Shown here one piece after another: positions 8,906-16,948 of a stretch of 64,000 nt of DNA; positions within the stretch are counted from its first letter, which is position 1; every line of letters begins with the position of its first letter. The notes under the pieces are model-generated. The model did no database searches. It saw nothing but the letters and a program-made list of their open reading frames with translations, and was not told the origin of the DNA. The stretch is from Heyndrickxia coagulans 36D1 (GTDB lineage Bacteria > Bacillota > Bacilli > Bacillales > Bacillaceae_C), in the NCBI RefSeq assembly GCF_000169195.2, contig NC_016023.1, positions 3,286,001 through 3,350,000 of the forward strand, read 5' to 3'. A program made the position numbers and the translations under genes.

Positions 8906-9775
8906 ATGAAGATAGGTTGGATCGGTCTAGGGCATATGGGATCTCCGATGGCCCGCCGCCTTTTAGATGCGCATTTCGATTTGTTTGTGTATAATCGCAC
9001 AATTAAGAAAACGGAAAAACTAGCTGAAGCCGGCGCAGCCGTTTGCAAAACGCCGAAAGACATCGCCGAAAATGCAGACGTCATTGTCACGATGCTGACC
9101 AATGCCGCGGCAGTAGAAAACGTTTTACAAGGAGAGGACGGGGTGCTTGCCGGCCTTACGAAAGGGAAAACAGTCGTGGATATGAGTACCGTCAGCCCTT
9201 CCGATTCCATCCGTTTTGCCAAATGGGTGGAAGAAAAGCGCGGGCATTTTATTGATGCACCGGTATCGGGTTCAGTACAGCCTGCAAAAGAAGGGAATCT
9301 CGTCATTCTTGCCGGCGGCCGGAAAGAAGAGATTGATGCTGTGCGCCCCATGTTTGAAGTATTAGGAAAAACCATCATTCATTTTGGCGAAAACGGAAAA
9401 GGCAGTGCCGCAAAATTATCGATTAATTTGCTGCTCGGCCTGACGATCGAGGGAGCGTCCGAAGCCATTCTCTTCGGGGAAAAACTAGGGCTTGAAAAGA
9501 AGGATCTGATTGAAATGATTTCGGCTTCTGCATGCAATACACCTATTTTCCAAATGAAAAAGAAGGCATTTTTACAAGAAGATTTTCCGGCTGCATTTAT
9601 GCTCGAATTAATGGCAAAGGATCTTGGCCTTGCAAAAGAGGAAATCAAAAAAGCCGGTATGTCGCTGCCACTGGCGGATGCAGCCGAAAAAACATACAGC
9701 CGGGCGAAAGCAGACGGAACCGGAAAAGCGGACGTCGCTGCGGTTTATCAAGCATTAAAACAGCTGAACTTTTAA
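8906..9775 (+). CDS. NAD(P)-dependent beta-hydroxyacid dehydrogenase (3-hydroxyisobutyrate dehydrogenase family)
   Basis: 289 aa. Start ATG 8906 is chosen because TGGAGG lies 9-14 bases upstream; an in-frame ATG at 8891 would bury that site. The N-terminal Rossmann motif IGWIGLGHMGSPMA is followed by the family signature FIDAPVSGSVQPAKEGNLVILAGG (substrate-binding) and GKGSAAKLSINLLLG, which carries the catalytic lysine. Members oxidise 3-hydroxyisobutyrate, tartronate semialdehyde, gamma-hydroxybutyrate and similar short hydroxyacids; the exact substrate cannot be told from sequence. It ends 23 bases before exoA and is probably co-transcribed with it. Confidence 0.85.
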   Translation: MKIGWIGLGHMGSPMARRLLDAHFDLFVYNRTIKKTEKLAEAGAAVCKTPKDIAENADVIVTMLTNAAAVENVLQGEDGVLAGLTKGKTVVDMSTVSPSDSIRFAKWVEEKRGHFIDAPVSGSVQPAKEGNLVILAGGRKEEIDAVRPMFEVLGKTIIHFGENGKGSAAKLSINLLLGLTIEGASEAILFGEKLGLEKKDLIEMISASACNTPIFQMKKKAFLQEDFPAAFMLELMAKDLGLAKEEIKKAGMSLPLADAAEKTYSRAKADGTGKADVAAVYQALKQLNF

Positions 9776-9798
9776 ATGCAATGGAGGAGAAACCGGGG

Positions 9799-10554
9799 AT
9801 GAAATTTGTTTCTTGGAATGTGAACGGGCTCCGCGCCTGTGTAAAAAAAGGGTTTCTTGCATTTTTTGCAGAAACGGACGCCGACATTTTTTGCGTGCAG
9901 GAAACGAAACTGCAGGCAGGGCAGATCGCCCTTGATTTGGACGGCTATTATCAATATTGGAATTATGCCGAGCGGAAAGGGTATTCAGGCACGGCCGTTT
10001 TTACAAAAAAAGAGCCGCTTTCCGTGCGCTACGGCGTCGGCGAAGATCGGACAGAACCGGAAGGCCGGATTTTGACACTCGAATATGAAGATTTTTATTT
10101 GGTTAATGTTTATACGCCGAATTCCCAGCGCGATCTAGCCCGCCTCGGTTACCGCCTCGAATGGGAAGACCGGATGCGGGCCTATTTAACGGAGCTTGAC
10201 AAAAAGAAGCCAGTCATTGTATGCGGCGATATGAACGTTGCCCATCAGGAAATAGATTTAAAAAATGCAAAAAATAACGTTGGCAATTCTGGGTTTACAG
10301 CGGAAGAACGCGGTAAAATGACCGGGCTGCTGAACAGCGGATTTATTGATTCGTTCCGGTATTTTTATCCTGAGCGGGAAGGCGCTTATACATGGTGGTC
10401 TTATATGAACAAAGTGAGGGAAAGGAATATCGGCTGGCGGATTGACTATTTTCTCGTATCCAAAAGACTGGCCGGCCGTTTAAAAGATGCCGGCATGTAT
10501 CCGGAGATCATGGGCAGTGACCACTGTCCGGTATTTTTAGAAACCAATTTTTAA
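9799..10554 (+). CDS. exoA: Exodeoxyribonuclease III / AP endonuclease
   Basis: 251 aa, matching B. subtilis ExoA (252). Start ATG 9799 has GGAGGAG upstream; the longer open frame inside the preceding gene is spurious. Motifs of the exonuclease-endonuclease-phosphatase fold are intact: SWNVNGLRA, CVQETK (metal-binding Glu35), VNVYTPNSQ, CGDMNVAHQEIDL, WRIDYFLVS and the catalytic GSDHCPV. It cuts DNA at abasic sites during base excision repair and is relevant to spore DNA repair. Confidence 0.95.
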   Translation: MKFVSWNVNGLRACVKKGFLAFFAETDADIFCVQETKLQAGQIALDLDGYYQYWNYAERKGYSGTAVFTKKEPLSVRYGVGEDRTEPEGRILTLEYEDFYLVNVYTPNSQRDLARLGYRLEWEDRMRAYLTELDKKKPVIVCGDMNVAHQEIDLKNAKNNVGNSGFTAEERGKMTGLLNSGFIDSFRYFYPEREGAYTWWSYMNKVRERNIGWRIDYFLVSKRLAGRLKDAGMYPEIMGSDHCPVFLETNF

Positions 10555-10639
10555 TTTGCAGGATCCGTTTCTGCCGATTGCCCTTTTGTGCCGTGCGCCC
10601 AAACTTAAAGCCCGGTACTCTTCCGATTTAACAAACATC

Positions 10640-10669
10640 AAGCATCCGGTGTTTTCCGCCCGGGTGCTT
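10640..10669 (+). terminator. Hairpin between exoA and cwlJ
   Basis: AAGCATCCGG (10640-10649) pairs with CCGGGTGCTT (10660-10669) with one G-T pair, followed by GATTTATT. A weak terminator candidate for exoA. Confidence 0.4.
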
Positions 10670-10768
10670 GATTTATTCCGGACACAGGCGGGGTTCTCTT
10701 TTTGTGTTTTGCGGCATAAGATAAAAAGCGAAACTTGTGCGCAATTTGCAAATTCAGGGAGGCTTAAA

Positions 10769-11197
10769 ATGGCAGTCGTAAAGGCATCAAGTGCAGACAT
10801 CGATTTACTGGCACGGCTTTTAAGGGCGGAAGCAGAAGGAGAGGGGCAGCTTGGCATGCTGCTTGTCGGCAATGTCGGCGTAAACCGGATCAGGGCGAAT
10901 TGTTCGGATTTTATCGGACTCCGGACCATTCCGCAAATGGTTTATCAGCCGCATGCTTTTGAAGCAGTGATTCACGGATATTTTTACCAGCGGGCACGGG
11001 AAAGCGAACGGCGGTTGGCCAGACGTGCGATTAACGGCGAAAGGCATTGGCCCGCCAAATACAGTTTATGGTATTTCAGGCCGCAGGGGGACTGCCCGCC
11101 CACATGGTACGACCAGCCGTTCGTTGCCCGGTATAAATTGCATTGTTTTTACGAACCGACAGCTGAAACATGCGAAAATGTGTATACCACTTTTTAA
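10769..11197 (+). CDS. cwlJ: Spore cortex-lytic germination hydrolase CwlJ
   Basis: 142 aa, the same length as B. subtilis CwlJ. ATG 10769 follows GGGAGG. A single Hydrolase_2 (SleB C-terminal-type) domain with the near-invariant stretches LARLLRAEAEGEGQLGMLLVGNVGVNRIRANCSDF, YQPHAFEAVIHGYFYQRAR and WPAKYSLWYFRPQGDCP; the early Glu of RAEAEGEG is the proposed catalytic acid. CwlJ sits in the spore coat/outer cortex and starts peptidoglycan cortex breakdown on germination. Its usual partner gerQ is not adjacent here. The gene is the last on the plus strand before the strand switch and overlaps the convergent MFS gene stop by a few bases. Confidence 0.95.
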   Translation: MAVVKASSADIDLLARLLRAEAEGEGQLGMLLVGNVGVNRIRANCSDFIGLRTIPQMVYQPHAFEAVIHGYFYQRARESERRLARRAINGERHWPAKYSLWYFRPQGDCPPTWYDQPFVARYKLHCFYEPTAETCENVYTTF

Positions 11198-12384
11198 TTT
11201 GCGAGCCTTTTTTCGTTTGGCAAGAAGCAGGATATAACAGCACCGATCATGGGCAAGAAAGATAAAATGGTAAATACACTGGCAACCCCGAACATATCGG
11301 AAACGCCGCCCATGAAAACTGAACCGATCCCGCCGGCGCCGACCCCGAAACCAATTGACAGGCCGGATGCAAGCGCGATATTTTTAGGCAACAGCTTTTG
11401 CATATAGATCACGCCGACAGAAAAGCTTGAAAGGACGCTGAAACCGAAACAGAGCAAATCGAGTACAGCCAGCCAGCCGCTTAAATGCGGAAGCAGCAGT
11501 GCAAAAGGCGTGGCAAGGAACATGGACACGACAAGCAGCCGTTTCATGCCGGCCCGGTCCGAAATCATGCCGCCAAAAAGTGTGCCCAGTGCCCCGGCCC
11601 CGACAAAGACAAAGTTCAATAGTTCGCTCATTTCCAAGCTTGCATGTTTCATGTAAAACGGAAGAAAAATGACAACCCCGACCTGGCACCAGGAACGCAA
11701 AATAATGACCAGAACAAGCAGGATGACGCCGGGAATATGGTTTTTTCCGGCGATTTCTTTTCTCCGGCGCTGGATATTTTGCACTTTGCTGTTCATCCAG
11801 CCAAGTAAAGGGGCGGTTAAAATAAGGGATAAAAGAGCAACCGGAAGCAACCAGATCAGGCCGTGTATGCCGGTATGTACCAAAAAGAGCGGAATCATAA
11901 GCGGCCCGAAAGCCTGTCCGGCATTTCCACCAACCTGGAATATTGCCTGTGCCAATCCTTTTTTATACCCGGACGCAAAATGGGTGCCGCGTGATGCTTC
12001 CGGATGAAAGACGCCTGACCCGAATCCGGAAAGCGCAATAAAAAGCAAAAGCCATGTGAGTGATGGCGCAATTGCGGTTAGGCTCAGGCCGGCAATCGAT
12101 AAAAAGACACCAAACGAAAAAAGCCAGACCCGTGGTTTCCGGTCCGTCAGTATGCCAAAAACCGGCTGTGTGACCGATGAAGTAAAATAAGAAACCAGCA
12201 CAATTAAAGTGGATTGCGTATAATTCAAATGGAGCGCATGCTTGTACATGACAACAAGGGCAGGGACCATGCCGGTTGTCACCAGGTCATTTAAAAAATG
12301 CGCACCGCTGAACGTAAACAGCGCACGGCGAAAAAAAGGATTTTCTGCCTCTAACGGCGCTGATGTAAATGATTGACTTCCCAT
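11194..12384 (-). CDS. MFS transporter, fosmidomycin-resistance (Fsr) type
   Basis: 396 aa with about 12 hydrophobic segments. Start ATG 12384-12382 is chosen for the GTGGGAG box upstream; the track-longer N-terminus lacks a site. Motifs typical of the Fsr subgroup are present: FTFSGAHFLNDLV in helix 1, PVFGILTDRKPR (motif A), and GFGSGVFHPEASRGTHFASGYKKGLAQAIFQVGGNAGQAFGP. These are proton-driven exporters of fosmidomycin-like phosphonates or related small molecules; the actual substrate is unknown. First gene of the minus-strand block that dominates the rest of the window; its end overlaps cwlJ by four bases, tail to tail. Confidence 0.85.
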   Translation of the reverse strand: MGSQSFTSAPLEAENPFFRRALFTFSGAHFLNDLVTTGMVPALVVMYKHALHLNYTQSTLIVLVSYFTSSVTQPVFGILTDRKPRVWLFSFGVFLSIAGLSLTAIAPSLTWLLLFIALSGFGSGVFHPEASRGTHFASGYKKGLAQAIFQVGGNAGQAFGPLMIPLFLVHTGIHGLIWLLPVALLSLILTAPLLGWMNSKVQNIQRRRKEIAGKNHIPGVILLVLVIILRSWCQVGVVIFLPFYMKHASLEMSELLNFVFVGAGALGTLFGGMISDRAGMKRLLVVSMFLATPFALLLPHLSGWLAVLDLLCFGFSVLSSFSVGVIYMQKLLPKNIALASGLSIGFGVGAGGIGSVFMGGVSDMFGVASVFTILSFLPMIGAVISCFLPNEKRLAN

Positions 12385-12611
12385 ACATACTCCCACTTTC
12401 TCGTAATTTCTTTCAAATCGCCCAGGAGTGGACGAAGACAGCCAGACCCACAACGAGAGCTGTATGAATATTGTAACATAATTTGCCACTAAAATGACAA
12501 AAAGAACCGCTGCGCTAAGGTTCATTTGCTATCGTATAGCGTTTGGATTTTCACTTTTTCGTGCAGGTGGCCATAAGATTAAAGAAATAGAGAGGGGGAT
12601 ATCCACATCCG

Positions 12612-12639
12612 GTTCAAAAGGGAGGAGGCCCTTTTGAAC
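12612..12639. repeat. Perfect 11-bp inverted repeat
   Basis: GTTCAAAAGGG (12612-12622) and CCCTTTTGAAC (12629-12639) around a six-base purine loop, between the SDR stop and the MFS start. It could end SDR transcription but has no T-run in that direction. Confidence 0.5.
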
Positions 12640-12686
12640 GGAACGGGGAGGAATAGGGGACGTGTGAAAAAAACAAATGAAGAAAG

Positions 12687-13433
12687 TTATTTGAAAGAAG
12701 CATAGCCGTCATCAAGCATGACAACACTTCCGTTAATGACATCTGCTTCTTCAAGCGTTAATAGATAAACCGCATTTGCAATGGCTTCAGGACGGATCAG
12801 TTTTTTGCGCATTTGCTGTTCTGTCATTTTTTGTGTCATTCCGGCATCTTTATATGCCTGTATAATCGGCGTATCCACACTGCCCGGTGCAATGCCGACG
12901 ACGCGAATACCGTATTGTGCTAGTTCAAGCGCAGCATTTTGGGTCATCATCCGGACTGCGCCTTTTGCAGCCTGATATGGGAAAGTACCGAAGCTGGCCA
13001 AATATCCGAATACGGAAGCTGTGTTGATAATAACGCCCTTGATATCCAGCTCGCGCATTTTTCTGCCGGCAGCAATGACTCCGTATGCAACGCCGTGCTG
13101 ATTGACATCAATGACACGCAAGTAATCTTCTATTTTCAGGCTCAGGATATGCCCGAGCGTGCCGATTCCAGCGTTGTTGAACATCACGTCAATCGTCCCG
13201 TATATTTCAACCGCCTGATTGACAAGTGATTCAACCTCTTCGAATTTGGAAACATCCGTCTTGGCAAAAACAGCATCTCCGCCTTCTTGTTTGATCAATT
13301 CCACCGTTTCAAGCCCTTTTTCTTCATCAATATCGGTAACCACAACGGAATCGCCTTTACGTGCAAAAGTTAAACTGGTTTCCCGGCCAATCCCGCTGCC
13401 GGCGCCTGTAATCACTGCAACTCTGCCTGACAT
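12687..13433 (-). CDS. Short-chain dehydrogenase/reductase
   Basis: 248 aa, classical SDR. TGAGSGIG cofactor motif near residue 9, Asp of VVTDID after strand 2 suggesting NAD(H), NNAG, the catalytic serine in NTASVFG, and the YQAAK Tyr/Lys pair. PGSVDTP and the C-terminal GSVVMLDDGYASFK are also typical. GGAGG precedes the ATG. Substrate cannot be predicted; many close families are annotated glucose 1-dehydrogenase or 3-oxoacyl reductase. Stands alone on the minus strand, upstream of the dif region. Confidence 0.85.
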   Translation of the reverse strand: MSGRVAVITGAGSGIGRETSLTFARKGDSVVVTDIDEEKGLETVELIKQEGGDAVFAKTDVSKFEEVESLVNQAVEIYGTIDVMFNNAGIGTLGHILSLKIEDYLRVIDVNQHGVAYGVIAAGRKMRELDIKGVIINTASVFGYLASFGTFPYQAAKGAVRMMTQNAALELAQYGIRVVGIAPGSVDTPIIQAYKDAGMTQKMTEQQMRKKLIRPEAIANAVYLLTLEEADVINGSVVMLDDGYASFK

Positions 13434-13753
13434 GATGCATGCCTCCTGATGGATATATTCTTAGAAAAAGTATGCGTTTACTTTTCTTTACAATTTTTAG
13501 TGTATCACCGCAAGAAAAGGTTTACAATAAAAGGAAAGAACAGTTCGAAAAATCGACTTATATCAATAGACAGGTTTAAAACCATCAAAAAAGGATAAAC
13601 ACTTGCAGTTATTTTAAAGAAAAGGCAGGCGAAAAATGAAACCGATGAGGAAGGCTCATTCATGCACAAATATAGGAAAATCAGCCAGAAGAAGAATTTT
13701 AAGGCAAAAGAATGTGCAGGGATTGCAAATAAAAGAACAAACCAAGATTAGAT

Positions 13754-13782
13754 GATTCAATGAAAGCATGTGCGAAAATGTA
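13754..13782 (+). promoter_or_regulatory. Weak Ter-like site 190 bp left of dif
   Basis: Core CATGTGCGAAAAT with an A-rich left half (AATGAAAG). It matches 15 of 20 bases of the local Ter pattern but has G where a pyrimidine is expected after ATGTGC. The surrounding gap (13434-13975) shows no supported gene. Confidence 0.3.
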
Positions 13783-13975
13783 ACTGGAGATGAAAACGCA
13801 ACAACCCTGAGTGATGGAATAAACCTGGAACGATCAATGAAACGCATACCGGACAAACCGAAATCCTGATGAGATGAAAAGATGCAATAAAGATTGTGTT
13901 TCACGGAAAAATTGTTTCTGTCTCAATGTTTAAAGTAATCTTCTTTTTTGAGACAAAATTTCGTTTTACTCCTCA

Positions 13976-14003
13976 ACTAGCTATAATATATATTATGTTA
14001 ACT
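13976..14003 (+). other. dif site (XerCD-type chromosome dimer resolution)
   Basis: 28 bp matching 24 of 28 positions of B. subtilis dif as I recall it. The whole central AATATATATTATGT is identical, as are the outer ACT and AACT; differences are at positions 4, 5, 9 and 24. It lies in a non-coding gap close to the coding-strand switch and between the two Ter clusters, exactly where a dif site belongs. XerC/XerD-type recombinases (CodV/RipX in B. subtilis) would act here, with the DNA translocases SpoIIIE/SftA. Confidence 0.85.
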
Positions 14004-14024
14004 AGATAAAAATCATCACATTGC

Positions 14025-14043
14025 GGAGTTGCCCGGCCACTCC
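14025..14043 (+). other. Hairpin beside dif, unknown role
   Basis: GGAGT (14025-14029) pairs with ACTCC (14039-14043) around a C/G-rich loop. It lies between dif and the bidirectional terminator at 14092, so a short plus-strand RNA ending at that terminator is conceivable. No convincing promoter was found. Confidence 0.3.
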
Positions 14044-14091
14044 TTTTCCCTTGTACCCAGAGATTATCTTTGGCCAGAATCGTTTTCACCT

Positions 14092-14124
14092 AAAAAATCC
14101 GCTGTATAATGCAGCGGATTTTTT
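14092..14124. terminator. Bidirectional terminator downstream of the LDH-family gene
   Basis: AAAAAATCCGCTG (14092-14104) and CAGCGGATTTTTT (14112-14124), a perfect stem starting three bases past the stop codon. Confidence 0.9.
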
Positions 14125-14127
14125 AGA

Positions 14128-15111
14128 TCAAGCCTGAATATACGATTTTCCGGTTTTTACCGATGCCATTGTATTTTGGATCGATTTTGCCGATTCGTGC
14201 AGCCAGGATGTTTCCTGTTCATCGAGTTCAATTTCAAGCTGTTGTTCGATCCCGTTACGGCCGATGACACTTGGTATGCTTAAAGCGACATCACCGTTAT
14301 ATCCGTACTGACCATGCAAAGTGGCTGAAACCGGATAAATGCTTTTTTCATCCAGCATCACGGCTTTTGCCAATGTCACTGCAGCTTCAGCAACACCGGC
14401 ATTGGTCCACCCTTTCCCATTCAGGACATCAAAAGCAGTTTTCACCACCTTTTGTCTGAAAGCTTCCCTGTCCAACGGTTCTTTTCCTTTAAACACGCTG
14501 TCCAGTTCTTTTTCACGGAATCCCTGTACATTTAAACGACTGAAAACCGGAAATGCGGTAAACCCGTGTTCGCCCATCATATAACCCGTTACACTTTTCG
14601 GATCAATGCTGTAATTTTCGGCAACAAGCTGGCGGAGGCGGGCCGAGTCAAGCATGGTGCCTGTTCCGAATATCCGCCCTTTCGAATAGCCAAATTCATT
14701 TTCAGCAATATAGACAATCGTATCAAGCGGATTTGTAATGAAAATGATGACAGCTTCTTTTGTATATTTCGTAATCCCTGCCATGACTTCCCGCACCACG
14801 GCGGCATTCGTCCTGGCAAGCCCTGCCCGGTCCGGCATTTCGTCTTTTTCCGACGGAAGCACGCTTGGCCCTGCTGCACAAATAATGACGTCCGCATCGG
14901 CGCATTCCGAGTAATCCCCTGCTTTCACGCTTGTGTTTGGCATATATGTAAGTGCCGTGGCATGTCTCCAATCGAGCGCTTCCCCAAATGCGACCCCTTT
15001 CTTTTTATCCAATACAGCAATTTCCGAAAAAAGGCCCAGTTTCATCGCATTTGCAAGCACATACGAACCGACATGCCCAACGCCTGCAACTACTAATTTT
15101 GTCTTTTTCAC
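14128..15111 (-). CDS. L-lactate dehydrogenase family protein, L-2-hydroxyacid dehydrogenase-like
   Basis: 327 aa. GTG start (15111-15109) with GGAGGG nine bases upstream. NAD-binding GVGHVGSYV, catalytic Asp/Arg in MLDSARLR and catalytic His in GEHG are intact, so it is an active-looking LDH/MDH-superfamily enzyme. Substrate determinants are unlike ordinary LDH: the mobile loop is long (GPSVLPSEKDEMPDRAGLART) and GEHGDS is GEHGFTAF. This loop style is closer to L-2-hydroxyisocaproate dehydrogenase, so a branched 2-ketoacid is plausible instead of pyruvate. Monocistronic by its terminator. Confidence 0.8.
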   Translation of the reverse strand: MKKTKLVVAGVGHVGSYVLANAMKLGLFSEIAVLDKKKGVAFGEALDWRHATALTYMPNTSVKAGDYSECADADVIICAAGPSVLPSEKDEMPDRAGLARTNAAVVREVMAGITKYTKEAVIIFITNPLDTIVYIAENEFGYSKGRIFGTGTMLDSARLRQLVAENYSIDPKSVTGYMMGEHGFTAFPVFSRLNVQGFREKELDSVFKGKEPLDREAFRQKVVKTAFDVLNGKGWTNAGVAEAAVTLAKAVMLDEKSIYPVSATLHGQYGYNGDVALSIPSVIGRNGIEQQLEIELDEQETSWLHESAKSIQNTMASVKTGKSYIQA

Positions 15112-15196
15112 AGTTGTCTTCCCTCCTTGTTTTCTTTATTTTAACATTTAAAATCATACTATTGCAGTGAAAATTTCGTAAACCGGAAAAACGGCG

Positions 15197-15234
15197 CAAA
15201 AAAAGCTGCCCGGTCCGCAGTACGGCAGGCAGCT
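15197..15234 (-). terminator. Terminator of the MltG-like gene
   Basis: On the minus strand AGCTGCC and GGCAGCT pair and are followed by seven T. It sits about 10 bases past the stop. Confidence 0.85.
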
Positions 15235-15244
15235 AGCTTCATGA

Positions 15245-15724
15245 TTATTTTTTAAAAATGGTTGAAATCACTTTATCGTAACTCATCGTGCTGTCCACGA
15301 CATAAGTACCAGGGCGAAGATGATTCTCAACACCCTTCTTTTCGACATCTTTACTGAATTGAAATGCATCATCCACGATATTAGCTTTCTCAAGCAATTT
15401 GCCGACATCAATGCTCGTCATCCCATCCGTCACCTGGAACACAACCCGGTTGACGGTTTTGGTTTTCGCGGATTTTTCAGCGGATGACTTCGCATCAGCC
15501 AGATCTTTGTCATATGCAGCCTTGGTTTGAACGACATATCCTGCATGCTCTAGTTTGTCTTTCATCTGGCTGTTGGAGAGTTTTGCAGTTTCAGCCGTAT
15601 TTGTTTTTTTCACCGTATTGTCCGCTGCTTTGCCTGTTTCGGAAAAATAAACGGCGCCTGTTACAGCCGTGGCGAGCAAAATCCCTGCGGCAAAGCTGCT
15701 CAATTTATTCATTCCCACCGGCAA
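15245..15724 (-). CDS. Membrane-anchored protein with an MltG-type LysM-like domain only
   Basis: 159 aa using a TTG start at 15724, chosen because AAAGGAG lies five bases upstream; the ATG at 15712 is too far from it. Residues 9-27 form one membrane segment (SFAAGILLATAVTGAVYF). A charged linker follows, then a domain whose DGMTSIDVGKLLEKANIVDDAFQF and LRPGTYVVDSTMSYDKVISTI match the N-terminal LysM-like subdomain of MltG/YceG. The MltG catalytic domain with its essential Glu is absent, so it may bind glycan without cutting it. The start lies inside the 3' end of the upstream gene by 20 bases, indicating translational coupling. Confidence 0.65.
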   Translation of the reverse strand: MPVGMNKLSSFAAGILLATAVTGAVYFSETGKAADNTVKKTNTAETAKLSNSQMKDKLEHAGYVVQTKAAYDKDLADAKSSAEKSAKTKTVNRVVFQVTDGMTSIDVGKLLEKANIVDDAFQFSKDVEKKGVENHLRPGTYVVDSTMSYDKVISTIFKK

Positions 15725-16091
15725 CCTTGCTCCTTTCGTTTTTCGCCGCCATAAACGGGGCCAGAATTTCCTCAATTTCCGCTTTTGTCACTTGTTTTTT
15801 TTCTGCAATGCTTTCAATAGAGTAGTTGCGTTTATATAAATCCAGCACTTCAAGCCTGAACTGTTTATCAAAGGCAGAAAGCTGGATGCCGGCTTCTTTT
15901 TCAAGAATGTCCATTTCCAGTTCAAGCGTCCGGATGCCGTCTTTCAGATGATTGATTTCATCCATGAGTGCCAAATGCACCGTTTCCAATTCCTGCTGTT
16001 CCTCTTTCGCACGGTTCCGCGTTTTAAAGATGGACATGATCAGCAACACAACGGATACCGCAAATAAAATTACCAATGTCCAGACCATCAA
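15705..16091 (-). CDS. SwrB/DUF6115-like membrane coiled-coil protein
   Basis: 128 aa. AAGGAGG precedes a TTG at 16091 by nine bases and an ATG at 16088 by twelve; either may be used. An N-terminal transmembrane helix (WTLVILFAVSVVLLIMSIF) is followed by a long heptad-like coiled coil (about residues 27-70) and a C-terminal helix-turn-helix-like segment (YKRNYSIESIAEKKQVTKAEIEEIL). This architecture resembles SwrB/YlxL and DUF6115 proteins, but here the gene is not in a flagellar operon. Its 3' end overlaps the MltG-like gene, so the two products may act together at the envelope. Family call is tentative. Confidence 0.55.
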   Translation of the reverse strand: MMVWTLVILFAVSVVLLIMSIFKTRNRAKEEQQELETVHLALMDEINHLKDGIRTLELEMDILEKEAGIQLSAFDKQFRLEVLDLYKRNYSIESIAEKKQVTKAEIEEILAPFMAAKNERSKVAGGNE

Positions 16092-16192
16092 ATATGTACC
16101 CCTCCTTCAAAAATCTTCTTCCTGTACCCTATTATTATACATGTCCAGCCTTTTATTTTCGATAAAAAACAAGAATTTATGACAAAAGTTGC

Positions 16193-16227
16193 ACAAAAAA
16201 AACACCAGCCGGACCAGCGGCTGGTGT
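16193..16227 (-). terminator. Terminator of the DUF420 gene
   Basis: ACACCAGCCG and CGGCTGGTGT pair around seven bases, with eight T on the minus strand. Starts nine bases after the stop. Confidence 0.9.
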
Positions 16228-16235
16228 ACTGTTCT

Positions 16236-16796
16236 TTAATAATACGGTGCCATCATCAAGTAAACGATCACGCCGGTGATGCTGACATAAAGCCAGATTG
16301 GCATCGCCCAACGGACAATTTTTTTGTGCTTTTTCACCTGCATTGTCCATCCCCACACAAGTGCGAACAAAGCAAGCGGAACAATAATGGCCGCGAGAAA
16401 ACTGTGGGTAATCAAGATAAAGAAATAGATGAACCGGATTGCCCCTTCCCCGCCATATCTTGCCGTTTCAGGCGAAAGATAATGGAATGTCAAATAAGAA
16501 AGCAAAAACAAAAACGTTGACGCAAAAGCGGCCAGTACAAATCCTCTATGCACATTGATATTTTTCCGTTTAATGGCGATGAGCGCGCAGACGAGAAAAA
16601 TAAACGTAAAGCTGTTAAAAACGGCGTTCATCCTCGGCAAAATATAAATATCAAATCCTACTTTACCCTTGTAACCGATGTTCGTAAAAAAGAGCAGCAA
16701 AATGATAATATTTGCGATAAGGGAAACGGTGATAATCAGCGCCGTAAAATTTTTATCACTTTTCGGTTGGTAAGAAGGACTGTTCCCTTTATTCAT
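16236..16796 (-). CDS. DUF420 membrane protein (YozB-like)
   Basis: 186 aa from the ATG at 16796, which has GGGGTG nine bases upstream; a GTG at 16808 sits directly on that site and is less likely. Five hydrophobic helices, with FNSFTFIFLVCALIAIKRKNINVHRGFVLAAF and the His-rich pattern HYLSP...RFIYFFILITHSFLAAIIVPLALF typical of DUF420, a family related to heme-binding membrane proteins and often near cytochrome oxidase genes. No such genes are adjacent. Function unknown; membrane location is clear. Confidence 0.8.
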   Translation of the reverse strand: MNKGNSPSYQPKSDKNFTALIITVSLIANIIILLLFFTNIGYKGKVGFDIYILPRMNAVFNSFTFIFLVCALIAIKRKNINVHRGFVLAAFASTFLFLLSYLTFHYLSPETARYGGEGAIRFIYFFILITHSFLAAIIVPLALFALVWGWTMQVKKHKKIVRWAMPIWLYVSITGVIVYLMMAPYY

Positions 16797-16948
16797 GTTT
16801 TCATGCACCCCGCATTTTATATTCTGTAATCATATGCTTTCATGATAGCATGAAGATTGGTAGACAAACAACAATAGCGAAGTTTTTCACATTCATTTTT
16901 ATTTGTGGTAAAGTAAAAGTGAAAAATTATACATACTGGAGCGAAATG

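Noticed and set aside
13656-13904. An 82-residue minus-strand frame left of dif
   Set aside because: GTG start without any ribosome site, biased composition, no family resemblance.
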